64,000 bases of DNA from Blastocatellia bacterium (GTDB lineage: Bacteria; Acidobacteriota; Blastocatellia; UBA7656; JADIYM01): the NCBI GenBank assembly GCA_021463145.1, contig JAJTWZ010000008.1:35880-99879 (forward strand), read 5' to 3'. Both the position numbers and the translations under genes were made by a program. A model generated the notes under the pieces. That model was not told the DNA's origin. It made no database searches and saw only the letters and a list, made by a program, of their open reading frames with translations. Every line of letters begins with the position of its first letter. Positions within the stretch are counted from its first letter, which is position 1. Shown here piece after piece: positions 50,531-59,965 of the stretch.

Positions 50531-52297
50531 ATGGACGTCATCGCCGACAAGACCGTCCTTCAGAACCGCTACGAGGTCGTGCGGCAGCTCGGCCGCGGCG
50601 GAATGGGCGCGGTCTACCTCGCCACGGACCGGCGATTCGGCAGCACGGTCGCCTTGAAGCAGACCCTCGTCAGCGGCGACCAGCTGCGGAAGGCGTTCGA
50701 GCGTGAGGCCAAGTTGCTCAACTCGCTGCAGCACGCTTCGATGCCCCACGTCATAGACTACTTCTTCGAGGGAGAGGGCCAGTTCCTCGTAATGCAGTTC
50801 ATCCCGGGTGAGGACCTGGGACACATGCTACGGGCACGCGGCGGCCCGTTCGAGGTTGCGCAGGTGCTTGTCTGGCTCGACGAGCTGCTCGACCTGCTCG
50901 ATTACCTGCATTCGCACGAGCCACCTGTCATCCACCGCGACATCAAGCCCGAGAACCTGAAGGTCACGCAGCGGGGCAAGGTCATCCTTCTCGACTTCGG
51001 TCTCGCCAAGGGATTGACGGAACAGGGTGCGGGCACTGTCTCGACTGCCAGCGTCGTCGGCTACACGCCCGCCTATGCGTCACTCGAGCAGATCCGTGGA
51101 CTGGGCACGGACGCCCGTTCGGACCTGTATTCGCTCGCTGCCACCGGTTACCACCTGCTTACGTACACGCTCCCGGCAGATGCCCTGCAGCGCGCGGAAG
51201 CGTTCGTCAACGGAGCGCCGGATCCGCTTCGGCCGCCGGAGTTCGTCAACCGCAACGTTCCGGGCCGGGTTGCGGAAGTCCTGCTTGCGGCAATGGCGCT
51301 TCGTCGTGACGACCGGCCGGCCACGGCGCGCGATCTGCGCCAGCGGCTTCGCGAAGCCGGTGGCGACCTGATGACGGGAGCGCTCGGTGCGTCGGCGCCA
51401 ATCGGAATGGGACTCGCCACCGGGCGCGCGGGTGGCGGTCCCACGCAACCCGCCGACGCGTCTACGCAACCGGCGACGTATCCCGTTCCGCAGACGGACC
51501 CTGGCCCGACGCTCCCGTTCGACCCGGCGCTTGGCGCCACCGTGCACGTTGGAAGCTCGGCGTCCGCGGCGTCGATTCCAAAGACGGTTCCCGCGCCGAG
51601 CCTCCCTGCCCCGCCTCCAGGCGGCGGCGCCGGCCTCGTGCTCGGAGTCGTGGGCGGACTGGTCCTCGTCTTTCTTGTCGCTGCGGGAGTCGTCGGCGTA
51701 GTCGGATGGCGGCAGGGATGGTTCTCGAATGGAAACCCGCCGTCGCCTCCCGTCGTGGTCGAGGCGCCTCCGAGTCCTCCCTTCCGATATGGCGATGCGC
51801 CCGCCCCTCCTGCGATCTCTGGAGGCGCCGCGGCCCCGGACACGAGCGCACAACCGCCCCGGGAGATCCGGCTGACGGCTACGGCTTCGAGCGTGCGCGC
51901 CGCGATCGGCTCCAACTCGTACACGGCCGACAAGGCCGTCGACGGCCGCCGCGACACAGCGTGGGTCGAAGGGGGCGACGGACCCGGAATCGGCGAGTCG
52001 ATCACTGTCACGATGTCGGCGCCCGCGGCGCTTCGCTACATCAAGGTCTGCCCTGGTTTTTTCAAGAGCGCGGCAATCTGGGGAAAGAACAATCGAGTCG
52101 CCGAGGCGACGATCGTGCTCTCCGACGGACGGCGCATACCTGCTTCGTTCGCCGACGTCGAGACGGAGCAGATCGTCGAAGTGGGTGGCGCCCCGGTGAC
52201 CGGCTTCCGGATCGTCATCGACGGCGTGACCTATGGTGGCGACAACCTCGACACCTGCATCTCGGAGATTGCGATCGACCTGCAGCAGGAGAGATGA
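50531..52297 (+). CDS. PknB-like serine/threonine protein kinase with C-terminal discoidin-like domain
   Basis: 588 residues from ATG 50531; a GTG at 50504 is possible. The N-terminal kinase domain (about 10-280) has a Gly-rich loop GRGGMGAVYL, K43, catalytic loop HRDIKPENL (D137), DFG (155-157) and TPAYASLEQ. A Pro-rich cytosolic linker (about 285-360) and one TM helix (about 365-395) follow. The extracytoplasmic tail includes a beta-sandwich (about 435-588: ATASSVRAAIGSNSYTADKAVDGRRDTAW) of the F5/8 type C or NADase-type glycan-binding class. This suggests a sensor kinase for surface glycan or ligand signals; no ligand is known. Confidence 0.92.
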   Translation: MDVIADKTVLQNRYEVVRQLGRGGMGAVYLATDRRFGSTVALKQTLVSGDQLRKAFEREAKLLNSLQHASMPHVIDYFFEGEGQFLVMQFIPGEDLGHMLRARGGPFEVAQVLVWLDELLDLLDYLHSHEPPVIHRDIKPENLKVTQRGKVILLDFGLAKGLTEQGAGTVSTASVVGYTPAYASLEQIRGLGTDARSDLYSLAATGYHLLTYTLPADALQRAEAFVNGAPDPLRPPEFVNRNVPGRVAEVLLAAMALRRDDRPATARDLRQRLREAGGDLMTGALGASAPIGMGLATGRAGGGPTQPADASTQPATYPVPQTDPGPTLPFDPALGATVHVGSSASAASIPKTVPAPSLPAPPPGGGAGLVLGVVGGLVLVFLVAAGVVGVVGWRQGWFSNGNPPSPPVVVEAPPSPPFRYGDAPAPPAISGGAAAPDTSAQPPREIRLTATASSVRAAIGSNSYTADKAVDGRRDTAWVEGGDGPGIGESITVTMSAPAALRYIKVCPGFFKSAAIWGKNNRVAEATIVLSDGRRIPASFADVETEQIVEVGGAPVTGFRIVIDGVTYGGDNLDTCISEIAIDLQQER

Positions 52298-52431
52298 AGG
52301 AGGTTACGGATCGATCGGATTGGACCGATCGACAGGGATCTGAACTGTTCATATCCGTCAGATCCGAGTCATCCGCCGCCTTTCGCCCTTCGCCTTAACT
52401 CGCGGGCCGCGGGCGTGTAGGCTTCGGCGCG

Positions 52432-54282
52432 ATGCCCACGCGCAAGCACACGCCCGTACGGAACCTCGGGGACTTCCTCACTATCCTTCGCCGCGAGGGC
52501 GAGCTCGTCGAAGTAACGGCTCCGGCCGATCCGCACCTCGAGATCGCCGAAATCCACCGCAGGGTGATTGCCGGCGGCGGCCCGGCGTTGCTCTTCACGA
52601 ACCCCGCGTCCGGCGAGTTCCCCGTTGTCACGAATCTCTTCGGCAGCGCGCGCCGAATCGAGCTCGCTTTCGGCCCGCGGCCCGAGGCATTCGTCAGAGA
52701 CGTCGTGAACATGGTCCAGACGATCATGCCCCCGACTCTGAGGAAACTCTGGTCGTTCCGTTCGCTTGGCGCCCAGGCCGCCAGGCTCGGAATGAAGAAG
52801 GTCGCGCGTGGCCCGGTAACCGAGTCGGTCTGCCGGCCGCCAGGATTGAGTCGTTTGCCCGCGCTCACGACCTGGCAGGAAGACGGCGGCCCGTTCGTCA
52901 CGCTGCCGCTCGTCTACACCGAGCATCCGGAGAACGGTTCGCACAATCTCGGAATGTACCGGATTCACGTCTACGACGAGACGACGACCGGTATTCACTG
53001 GCAGATCGGAAAGGGCGGCGGATTTCACCATCATCTCGCGGAGGAGCGGGGCGAGCCGCTGCCGGTGACGCTGTTCATCGGCGGCCCTCCCGCGCTCATG
53101 CTGTCGGCGATCGCACCGTTGCCGGAGAACGTTCCCGAGCTCGTGCTCGCGTCCCTCATGCTGGGCGAGCGCCTGCCTCGGGTGCCCGCGCACCCGCCCG
53201 ATTACTCGCACCCGCTTATCGCCGAGTGCGAGTTCGCAATCACGGGACGCGTCTTGCCGGGTGAGCGTCGCATGGAGGGCCCGTTCGGCGATCACTACGG
53301 CTACTACTCGCTCGCGCACGAATTCCCAGTATTTCGAGCGGACGCGCTGTACCACCGGCGCGACGCGATTTATCCGGCGACCGTCGTCGGGAAACCCCGC
53401 CAGGAAGACTTCTTCATCGGAGATTACCTCCAGAAGCTGCTCTCGCCGCTGTTTCCCGTCGTCATGCCGAGCGTCACCGACCTGTGGAGCTACGGCGAGA
53501 CGGGATTTCACTCGCTCGGCGCGGCTGTGGTGCGCGACCGTTACGCGCGGGAGGCAATGGTCTCGGCGTTCCGGATTCTGGGCGAAGGTCAGCTCTCGCT
53601 TACGAAATTCCTCGTTCTCGTCGACACGCCGCGGGATCTGACCGACTTCCGCGGATTGCTCGCGCACGTGCTGGAGCGGATAGAGTGGTGGCGGGATCTG
53701 TTCGTCTTCTCGAACCTCGCTCACGATACGCTCGACTACACCGGTCCCAGGCTGAATCACGGCTCGAAGGGGGTGATGCTCGGGCTTGGACCGGCGGTGC
53801 GTGAACTGCCGGCCGCATTTACCGGCGAGCCGTCGAGCGGCATCCGCGACGTGCGGGTATTCTGTCCGGGCTGTCTCGCAGTTTCGGGCTTGTCATATAC
53901 GGACGCTCCGGAGCAGGCGAACGCGATCGCTTCCGATCCTGCGTTTGCGGAGTGGCAACTCGTCGTTCTGCTCGACGACACATCCGTTGCGGAGTCGCAG
54001 GCGGATTTCCTCTGGGCGTGGTTTACGCGGTTCGAACCGGCGGGCGACGTCCACGCGGCGGCGTACGACGTGCGCCGGCATCACCTCGCGTACAGGGCGC
54101 CGATTGTCTTCGACGCCAGGATGAAACCGACTTACCCGAAGGAGCTTTTCCCCGACGCCGGAATCGTCGAGCGGGTCGATACTCGCTGGAAAGAGCTCTT
54201 CCCCGCCGGCGTTGCCCACGATCCGCGGCCGTCGGGCGAGCCGGATGGACAGCTGCCCCTGCGGACGGACGCGCGGGACTGA
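52432..54282 (+). CDS. UbiD-family decarboxylase
   Basis: 616 residues. The UbiD family is prenylated-FMN dependent and (de)carboxylates aromatic or unsaturated acids. Seen are RNLGDFLTILRREGELVEV at the N-terminus, LPLVYTEHPENGSHNLGMYR, GKGGGFHHHLAEERGEPLPV and the conserved Glu/Asp block RMEGPFGDHYGYYS (E282), then the E-x-P-like PATVVGKPRQEDFF. It resembles menaquinone-type UbiD rather than E. coli UbiD in length. No ubiX (prenyltransferase) gene is in the window. A quinone or aromatic-acid substrate is inferred from the family. Confidence 0.92.
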   Translation: MPTRKHTPVRNLGDFLTILRREGELVEVTAPADPHLEIAEIHRRVIAGGGPALLFTNPASGEFPVVTNLFGSARRIELAFGPRPEAFVRDVVNMVQTIMPPTLRKLWSFRSLGAQAARLGMKKVARGPVTESVCRPPGLSRLPALTTWQEDGGPFVTLPLVYTEHPENGSHNLGMYRIHVYDETTTGIHWQIGKGGGFHHHLAEERGEPLPVTLFIGGPPALMLSAIAPLPENVPELVLASLMLGERLPRVPAHPPDYSHPLIAECEFAITGRVLPGERRMEGPFGDHYGYYSLAHEFPVFRADALYHRRDAIYPATVVGKPRQEDFFIGDYLQKLLSPLFPVVMPSVTDLWSYGETGFHSLGAAVVRDRYAREAMVSAFRILGEGQLSLTKFLVLVDTPRDLTDFRGLLAHVLERIEWWRDLFVFSNLAHDTLDYTGPRLNHGSKGVMLGLGPAVRELPAAFTGEPSSGIRDVRVFCPGCLAVSGLSYTDAPEQANAIASDPAFAEWQLVVLLDDTSVAESQADFLWAWFTRFEPAGDVHAAAYDVRRHHLAYRAPIVFDARMKPTYPKELFPDAGIVERVDTRWKELFPAGVAHDPRPSGEPDGQLPLRTDARD

Positions 54283-54438
54283 ATCGACCGGAACGGCGCT
54301 CGGTATTGCCGGATCTGCCCGGATCGGGGCGGCCACGAACGCCGGTGTTCGGTCTGGTTCGATCCGGTTCAGCCCGCCTGTCCGGCAACTCATTCGATTC
54401 CGTCCGCAACTCCCTCGCCCGATTTACGATTATTGGGC
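54283..54438. other. Spacer with degenerate GGATC-rich repeats
   Basis: About 156 bases with repeated motifs (GGATCTGCCCGGATCGGGG, GGTTCGATCCGGTTC) resembling the spacers at about 32285-32350 and 52305-52380. Probably repeat-derived; no gene. Confidence 0.4.
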
Positions 54439-55656
54439 GTGCGGAATCTGAAAACCCCTGAAGACGTCGCCGAACTGCGCGCGGCCCTCGCCGTGCGCGC
54501 CCAATCCGGATGGTCCGTCTGGGACGGGTCCGATCGAGTGTCGGGGCTCGGACCCGAAGGCTTCGATGTAACCTACGTCCACGACGGCGCGCTTGGCCGT
54601 ACCGCGGACGGTTCGCGACTCTGGCGTGTCGTCGCCTGGGACGAGCGGCACGGAGCGATCCGTCTCAAGGTTCGAGGCGCGTTCGGGCTCGTCACCCGCA
54701 CGCTTCGACTCTCGGCCGAGCCGGGCGCACTCAGCGCTGGCGACTGGTTCGAAGAGGCGGCGGGACGAGCTCTGACGCTGCGATACGGCCCGGAGTGCGG
54801 ATCCCTGAGAGTCGCGGGTCAGAGACTCTCCGGGTCGGCGCGCGACAGAAACGGCCGGATCGCTTCGGTTGTCGGCGTCGGTCCGGACGCAAGCGAGCGC
54901 GTGGTCGACGATGCGCTCGCAGCAGGCCTCGTCGCGCGAGCCCGCATCGAGCGGACGAATCGACGTCGCGCCGACCTCCTGGTGCTCTCGGCTGTCCCGG
55001 CACTCCGGACTGTCGCCGAAAGGCTTGTCTGGTTCGGGAATCACGCGAGGGTAAGGCTCGTCGACGTGACCGAGCCGCTGGCGGACGTGCGTCCCCACGA
55101 TCAGGGCACCCTGGTTCCGGGAGGCCGCGCCGTATGGCCGAATCCGAAAAAGGCGGAGATGCGCCCCGAACGGGCCGGGCGCTCGCGAAAGAGGCGCCGT
55201 TCGCCGGAACGCGACCTCGCGCAGGCCGTGCGGGCGAGGCTCGACCTCGTGGATCCTTCGCTCGATCCTTCCACCGTCTACGAACAGGTACCGGCACGCC
55301 GACGCGGCGCTGACGGTTACATCGACATGCTATGCGTTACCCGGCGGGGACGGCTGGCCGTGATCGAGCTGAAGGCGACCGAGGATCGCGCGCTGCCCCT
55401 GCAAGGCCTGAGCTACTGGAGTCGCGTTCGGTGGCACCACGCCCGGGGCGAGATTGCACGGCGCGGCTATTTCCCAGGCGTCGCGCTCGATCCGCGGCCG
55501 CCGCTCCTCTTGCTCGTCGCCCCTCGGCTCCAGATGCACGCGAGCGTCGAAATCGTTCTCGGCCTGCTATCTCGCGACGTTGACTGCGAAGCCATCGCGC
55601 TGACGACCCGCTGGCGCCGATCCTTTGCGGTGCTGGAACGAACTGCCCGCAGATGA
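54439..55656 (+). CDS. Predicted PD-(D/E)XK-type nuclease with novel N-terminal region
   Basis: 405 residues from GTG 54439 (an in-frame TTG lies six bases upstream). The C-terminal third contains GYIDMLCVTRRGRLAVIELKA, matching D296-x13-E310-L-K312 of the PD-(D/E)XK nuclease fold, followed by QGLSYWSRVRWHH, a typical helix. The N-terminal 230 residues have no motif I know and include a basic patch PERAGRSRKRRRSPERD at about 245-260 that could bind nucleic acid. Function unknown; a DNA or RNA nuclease is predicted. Sits between ubiD and tRNA-Cys/mutL without operon contact. Confidence 0.7.
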   Translation: MRNLKTPEDVAELRAALAVRAQSGWSVWDGSDRVSGLGPEGFDVTYVHDGALGRTADGSRLWRVVAWDERHGAIRLKVRGAFGLVTRTLRLSAEPGALSAGDWFEEAAGRALTLRYGPECGSLRVAGQRLSGSARDRNGRIASVVGVGPDASERVVDDALAAGLVARARIERTNRRRADLLVLSAVPALRTVAERLVWFGNHARVRLVDVTEPLADVRPHDQGTLVPGGRAVWPNPKKAEMRPERAGRSRKRRRSPERDLAQAVRARLDLVDPSLDPSTVYEQVPARRRGADGYIDMLCVTRRGRLAVIELKATEDRALPLQGLSYWSRVRWHHARGEIARRGYFPGVALDPRPPLLLLVAPRLQMHASVEIVLGLLSRDVDCEAIALTTRWRRSFAVLERTARR

Positions 55657-55711
55657 CACGGATGGCCACAGATCCGATCTGCTTGGGTCCGTGTCAATCT
55701 GTGGACGAAAG

Positions 55712-55782
<71 letters not shown>

Positions 55783-55856
55783 CTGCCGGAAAAGGCCTCA
55801 CAGCCTACGATGCACCTTCACGGGGTGTCAAGAAACCGCTGTGCTAAGATCCGCCC

Positions 55857-57800
55857 GTGTCGAAGGTCCGCGTCCTCCCCGAACACCTCGCGAATACGAT
55901 CGCCGCCGGCGAGGTCGTCGAGCGGCCCGCTTCGGTTGCCAAGGAACTCGTCGAGAATGCGCTCGACGCCGGCGCAACTCGCATCGAGGTCGAAATCGGC
56001 TCCGCCGGGCGCAGCCTCGTCCGCGTCGCCGACGACGGCGAGGGAATGACCCGCGACGATGCGATCCTCGCCTTCGAACGCCACGCCACCAGCAAGCTCC
56101 GGACCGTCGACGACCTCTCGAACATCCTGACTTTCGGCTTTCGGGGCGAGGCGTTGCCGTCGATCGCGTCGGTCTCGAAGCTCACGCTGACGACCCGAGT
56201 CGCAACCGAGGCCGCCGGCACTCAGATCGTCATCACCGGTGGCCGTCTCGGCAACGTCCGCGATGTCGCGTGGCCGGTTGGCACCGAGATCGCCGTACGC
56301 GACCTTTTCTTCAACGTGCCCGCCAGACGCAAGTTCATGCGAAGCGACGCCACCGAGACGTACCACGTCACGAACCTGGTCACGCACTACGCGCTTGCGA
56401 ATCCAGGTGTGGGATTCACGCTCACGAGCAACGGGCGTGAGTCTATCGGAGCGACACCGGTTGCCAGTCTGCGCGAGCGCGCCTACCAGCTTCTGGGACC
56501 GGCAACCGTGGACCGGCTCGTCGAGCTCGACGGCGACTCGTCTGGCGTCCGAGTGCTCGGATTCGCCTCCAATCCGCAGGAGCAACGCACTTCGCGCGAT
56601 GCGCAGTACCTGTTCGTCAACGGCCGCTTCGTCCGCGACAAATCGCTCGGACGCGCGATCGCCGATGGCTACAGGTCGATGATGCCATCGGGCACGTATC
56701 CCGCCGTCGTGCTTTTCGTCGAGCTCGCGCCGGAGCGAATCGACGTGAACGTCCATCCTGCCAAGACCGAGATACGGTTCCGGGACGAGCACGTCGTCCG
56801 GGCCGCGGTCGCATCCGCAATCCGCAGCGCCCTCGACGCGGCGCGCGTGCCCGTGACGCCGTTTCCGGCTCCCATTGGAATTGCAGCCGCGCGAGACGAT
56901 GTTTCGGAGCCGGTCGAGGCTCCGGTGCATGTCCCGGCACCGATCGTGGCGGCAGTTTCGGCTCCTGCCGCGGCGCCGCCGTGGCTTTCGCCTCCGCCGG
57001 CGCGCGCGGCGCAACCGGCGCTCGATCTCGACTTCCGTCCGCCTGTTCCGGTCGTGCCGGTCCTGGCACTCGAGCCCGCTGCCGAGCGGATCGAGTCGTC
57101 TCCCGGGCTCGCGGTCGCCGGTGCGGGCGACGCCCCGATCGGCTCGATGCATCGAGGCCTCCCGCTGGTCCGTGAAGACAACCATCGCGAAGGTGCGCTG
57201 CGCGGTCAGTTGCGGCCGCTCGGTCAGATTCGCGACAGCTTCATCGTGGCGACCGATGAGGAGGGACTGCTCCTCGTGGACCAGCACGTTGCCCACGAGC
57301 GAATACTCTTCGAGCGCTTTCGCTCGTCGACGACTGCGAACCCGCCGGCCCGGCAGGCGCTGCTGCTTCCAGAGACGATCGACCTCACACCCGCGCAGGG
57401 AGCGGCATACGAACGAATCGGGCCGGAGCTCGACGCCGCCGGCTTCGACGTGCTCGAACTCTCAGGCAGAACGATCGCCGTCTCCGCTGTGCCCGCGGAA
57501 CTGCCTCCGGGCGACGCGCGAGCACTGTTGCTCGAGATTCTTGACGCAGCAGGTTCGGGCCAGGGCCGGGCATCGCTCGACGCCGTCCGTGAAACGATCG
57601 CCGCCTCGCTCGCGTGCCGGGCGGCCATCAAGATCAACATGCCGCTTTCGGACGAGAAGTTGCGATGGCTGCTGGACGGGCTCCTGGCGACCGAGAATCC
57701 GTGGACGTGTCCACACGGCCGTCCGGTGATCCTCCGTTTTACGATCCGCGATATCGAACGGCAGTTCCAGAGGCCCGAGGGCTTCAGGAAAGAGAGTTGA
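55857..57800 (+). CDS. mutL: DNA mismatch repair protein MutL
   Basis: ATPase that links MutS mismatch recognition to strand removal. 647 residues from GTG 55857. The GHKL ATPase domain has E33/N34 (KELVENALDAGA), the lid DDGEGMTRDD, ERHATSKL and GFRGEALPSI. The transducer domain has FVNGRFVRD and DVNVHPAKTEIRF, a Pro-rich linker spans about 320-420, and the dimerisation domain begins about 440 (QIRDSFIVATDEEGLLLVDQ-HVAHERILFERF). The endonuclease-type motif QHVAHERI (variant of DQHAxxERxxYE) and the C-terminal CPHGRPV are present, so nicking activity is plausible. The stop lies in AGAGTTGACAG, the start of the octamer-repeat motif. Confidence 0.95.
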   Translation: MSKVRVLPEHLANTIAAGEVVERPASVAKELVENALDAGATRIEVEIGSAGRSLVRVADDGEGMTRDDAILAFERHATSKLRTVDDLSNILTFGFRGEALPSIASVSKLTLTTRVATEAAGTQIVITGGRLGNVRDVAWPVGTEIAVRDLFFNVPARRKFMRSDATETYHVTNLVTHYALANPGVGFTLTSNGRESIGATPVASLRERAYQLLGPATVDRLVELDGDSSGVRVLGFASNPQEQRTSRDAQYLFVNGRFVRDKSLGRAIADGYRSMMPSGTYPAVVLFVELAPERIDVNVHPAKTEIRFRDEHVVRAAVASAIRSALDAARVPVTPFPAPIGIAAARDDVSEPVEAPVHVPAPIVAAVSAPAAAPPWLSPPPARAAQPALDLDFRPPVPVVPVLALEPAAERIESSPGLAVAGAGDAPIGSMHRGLPLVREDNHREGALRGQLRPLGQIRDSFIVATDEEGLLLVDQHVAHERILFERFRSSTTANPPARQALLLPETIDLTPAQGAAYERIGPELDAAGFDVLELSGRTIAVSAVPAELPPGDARALLLEILDAAGSGQGRASLDAVRETIAASLACRAAIKINMPLSDEKLRWLLDGLLATENPWTCPHGRPVILRFTIRDIERQFQRPEGFRKES

Positions 57801-57934
57801 CAGCGCCTGCAGGGTTGACGGGAAAAATCGGATCCACGGGAGTCTGACTCGAGTCAGCTCCGGCTCCAGTTGGCATCCGATACGCCCTTCTCGAATTGTC
57901 CGAGACTTCTCGAAGCTGAAATCCTGGCCGATCC
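57801..57934. other. Convergent spacer between mutL and the LysR gene
   Basis: Contains a remnant of the GAGTTGACAG repeat start (57793-57802) and a perfect 14-base palindrome CTGACTCGAGTCAG (57844-57857). No T-tract follows, so a terminator role is unproven. Confidence 0.4.
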
Positions 57935-58822
57935 CTACTCCCCCTTCGTGTAGCGCTTGCGCAAGTGCGTGGTGAACTCGCGCGCAGGTGCCGGAAGCTG
58001 ACGCTTCTTCGCCCACACGGCGCGATAGATTCGCTCCGGGAAGAGTTCATGCAGCGGACGCGACACGATCTCGGGCGGCACGCTGTGCGCCAGGCAGAGG
58101 TCGTTGACGATCGCGATTCCGAACCCCAGTGCGACATAGTGCTTCATCACTTCCCAACCTTCGGTCTCGAGCGCCGCACGATACTCGACGCCGGCCTTCC
58201 TGAAGGCTTCGTCGACCATCCGGCGATGCTGAAGTCCCGCGCGAGGCAGCACGAGGGGATGCTCGGCGATGTCGGCCAAGGTAAGCTTCCGGCCGCCGCC
58301 GGCCAGCGGATGCCCCGCCGGCGCAATGAGCGCGTGACGCGTGCGCGCGCACACGAAGCTCTCGAGATCGGCCGGAGTGCGCTCGATCGACGTAACGCCG
58401 AGATCGAGTTCAGCCGAGCGCACCAGCGCGAGCACGTCGGCGCGGTGATGGACACCCACGCGGCATTCGACATCCGGCCACAACCCGCGGAAGTCGCGAA
58501 GCGGTCCCGGGAGCAGATACAGGGTAGCCGTCAGTCCGGCACCCAGGCGGAGCTCCTCCGACTGAGGCTCACCGCGAAGGCCCGTCTCGAAACACCGGAC
58601 TTCGTCGAGCAGGTTCTGGCCGAAGAGCAGCAGCGCCCGTCCCTGTTCCGTGAGTTGAAGCCGTCCTGCATCCCGCGTGTAGAGCTTCACCCCCAGCTCG
58701 GTCTCTAGCTGGCGCACCTGTCCGTGCAGTGCCGGCTGCGAAATGTTCATCTGCCGGGCGGCGGCAGAAAAATTCAGCGCCCTTGCAAACGTCAGGAACC
58801 CGCGCAGGCGGTCGAGATCCAC
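57935..58822 (-). CDS. LysR-family transcriptional regulator
   Basis: 295 residues from GTG 58820-58822. The N-terminal winged helix-turn-helix (LRGFLTFARALNFSAAARQMNISQPALHGQVRQLETELGVKLYTR) fits the LysR consensus, followed by the linker helix LTEQGRALLLFGQNLLDEV. The effector-binding domain starts at about residue 90 (ELRLGAGLTATLYLLPGPLRDFRGLWPDVECRVGV). Effector unknown. Unusually, no divergent target gene is next to it: the preceding gene is on the same strand, 12 bases away. Confidence 0.93.
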   Translation of the reverse strand: MDLDRLRGFLTFARALNFSAAARQMNISQPALHGQVRQLETELGVKLYTRDAGRLQLTEQGRALLLFGQNLLDEVRCFETGLRGEPQSEELRLGAGLTATLYLLPGPLRDFRGLWPDVECRVGVHHRADVLALVRSAELDLGVTSIERTPADLESFVCARTRHALIAPAGHPLAGGGRKLTLADIAEHPLVLPRAGLQHRRMVDEAFRKAGVEYRAALETEGWEVMKHYVALGFGIAIVNDLCLAHSVPPEIVSRPLHELFPERIYRAVWAKKRQLPAPAREFTTHLRKRYTKGE

Positions 58823-58834
58823 GGGAAACCCGGT

Positions 58835-59965
58835 TCAGACGATCAGCCGGAACACGCCGTCCTTGGGCCGCGGTTCCTTCCGGTCCTTGTCCTGATCGCG
58901 AAACGCATCGTGCTCGGGGAAGTACGAAACGGAGTCCTCTGCGGGCAGTACTGGAATGCCGACCATCGGCACCGCCGTGCGAATGAGAATGACGCCGTGA
59001 CCAGTGTCTTCCTTGACCACATCGGCGAAACCATCGCGGAGGTAGTTGGTTTCCTTGCACAGACCGTCCCAGGACGCAGCGGCGAGATTTCGGATCGCAC
59101 CCATCACGGTCTCGTCGTTGATCTCGCGCAAGAGCCGGGTGCAAAGGCCGAGACACGCATCAGGCGGCACCTGCCACTGGTCGTTCTCGGTCTTGTACAT
59201 CAGGAGCTTGCCGATCCACTCGGCGCGCCTGAGGGCTTCCGAGTTCAACTGCAGCCGGGAGCACGCACTCGTAAAACCGTCCACACGAGCCGCGAGCATC
59301 GACCGTCCTTCTTCGCTGAACAGGCTGTCGAGGATCAACTGGTCGCCCTTGCCTCGCATGCGGACCAGGAAGTCGCCTCGATTGTCGATGGCCTTGGCGA
59401 GTTCCCGATACAGGTGCCAGGCCTGGAAGACGCTTCGAAGCTGGTTCAGGTAGAACGGCGCGAGAATCCGCAGCGGCTCACTGTTGAGCATCTTCTGCAC
59501 GCGAAGAATCACGCCAGCGGCAACGCGAAGGGCGTGCTGCTCGACGCGCTCGACGTGTTCGCCCTTGTGGAAGAACTCGACCGTCAGCGCGAGGATCGTA
59601 AACGACTGCTCGTAGTTGAGGTTCGTCGCATCTATCGCGAGACGATACAGCGTAAGGTCCTGCTCGGCGGCCTCGAGCGCCGTCTTGCGCTCGATGTCGT
59701 CCCCACCCCAGAGGCGATCTTCCTGGGTGTCCTCCAGCAGCGATGCAAGCGGGACGGCGGGAGTCGGCGCGTCCGGCCGCAATGGGCGTGAAGGCGCGGG
59801 CGACGTACCGAAAGGACTGGAGAGCCCGCCGGCAGTGGGGCCTCCGGGAGGACGCGCCGACATGGGATTCGTCTGGAAGCGGGCGCGCTCGGTAGGCGCC
59901 TCGTCCGGCTCCCAGAGAGGAGCCGACGCTGGCTTCGTAGATCGAAATTTCCCGGACTGCGACAC
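58835..59965 (-). CDS. Conserved hypothetical protein, alpha-helical core
   Basis: 376 residues from GTG 59963-59965 with GGGGGA nearby. The N-terminal 95 residues are low-complexity, Pro/Ser/Ala-rich and probably disordered. From about residue 100 (ALEAAEQDLTLYRLAIDATNLNYEQSFTI) it is a helix-rich chain with several amphipathic helices and LQLNSEALRRAEWIGKLLMY. I see no catalytic motif, signal peptide or TM, so it is probably cytosolic. Twelve bases before the LysR gene on the same strand, so it may be cotranscribed with it. Confidence 0.6.
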   Translation of the reverse strand: MSQSGKFRSTKPASAPLWEPDEAPTERARFQTNPMSARPPGGPTAGGLSSPFGTSPAPSRPLRPDAPTPAVPLASLLEDTQEDRLWGGDDIERKTALEAAEQDLTLYRLAIDATNLNYEQSFTILALTVEFFHKGEHVERVEQHALRVAAGVILRVQKMLNSEPLRILAPFYLNQLRSVFQAWHLYRELAKAIDNRGDFLVRMRGKGDQLILDSLFSEEGRSMLAARVDGFTSACSRLQLNSEALRRAEWIGKLLMYKTENDQWQVPPDACLGLCTRLLREINDETVMGAIRNLAAASWDGLCKETNYLRDGFADVVKEDTGHGVILIRTAVPMVGIPVLPAEDSVSYFPEHDAFRDQDKDRKEPRPKDGVFRLIV

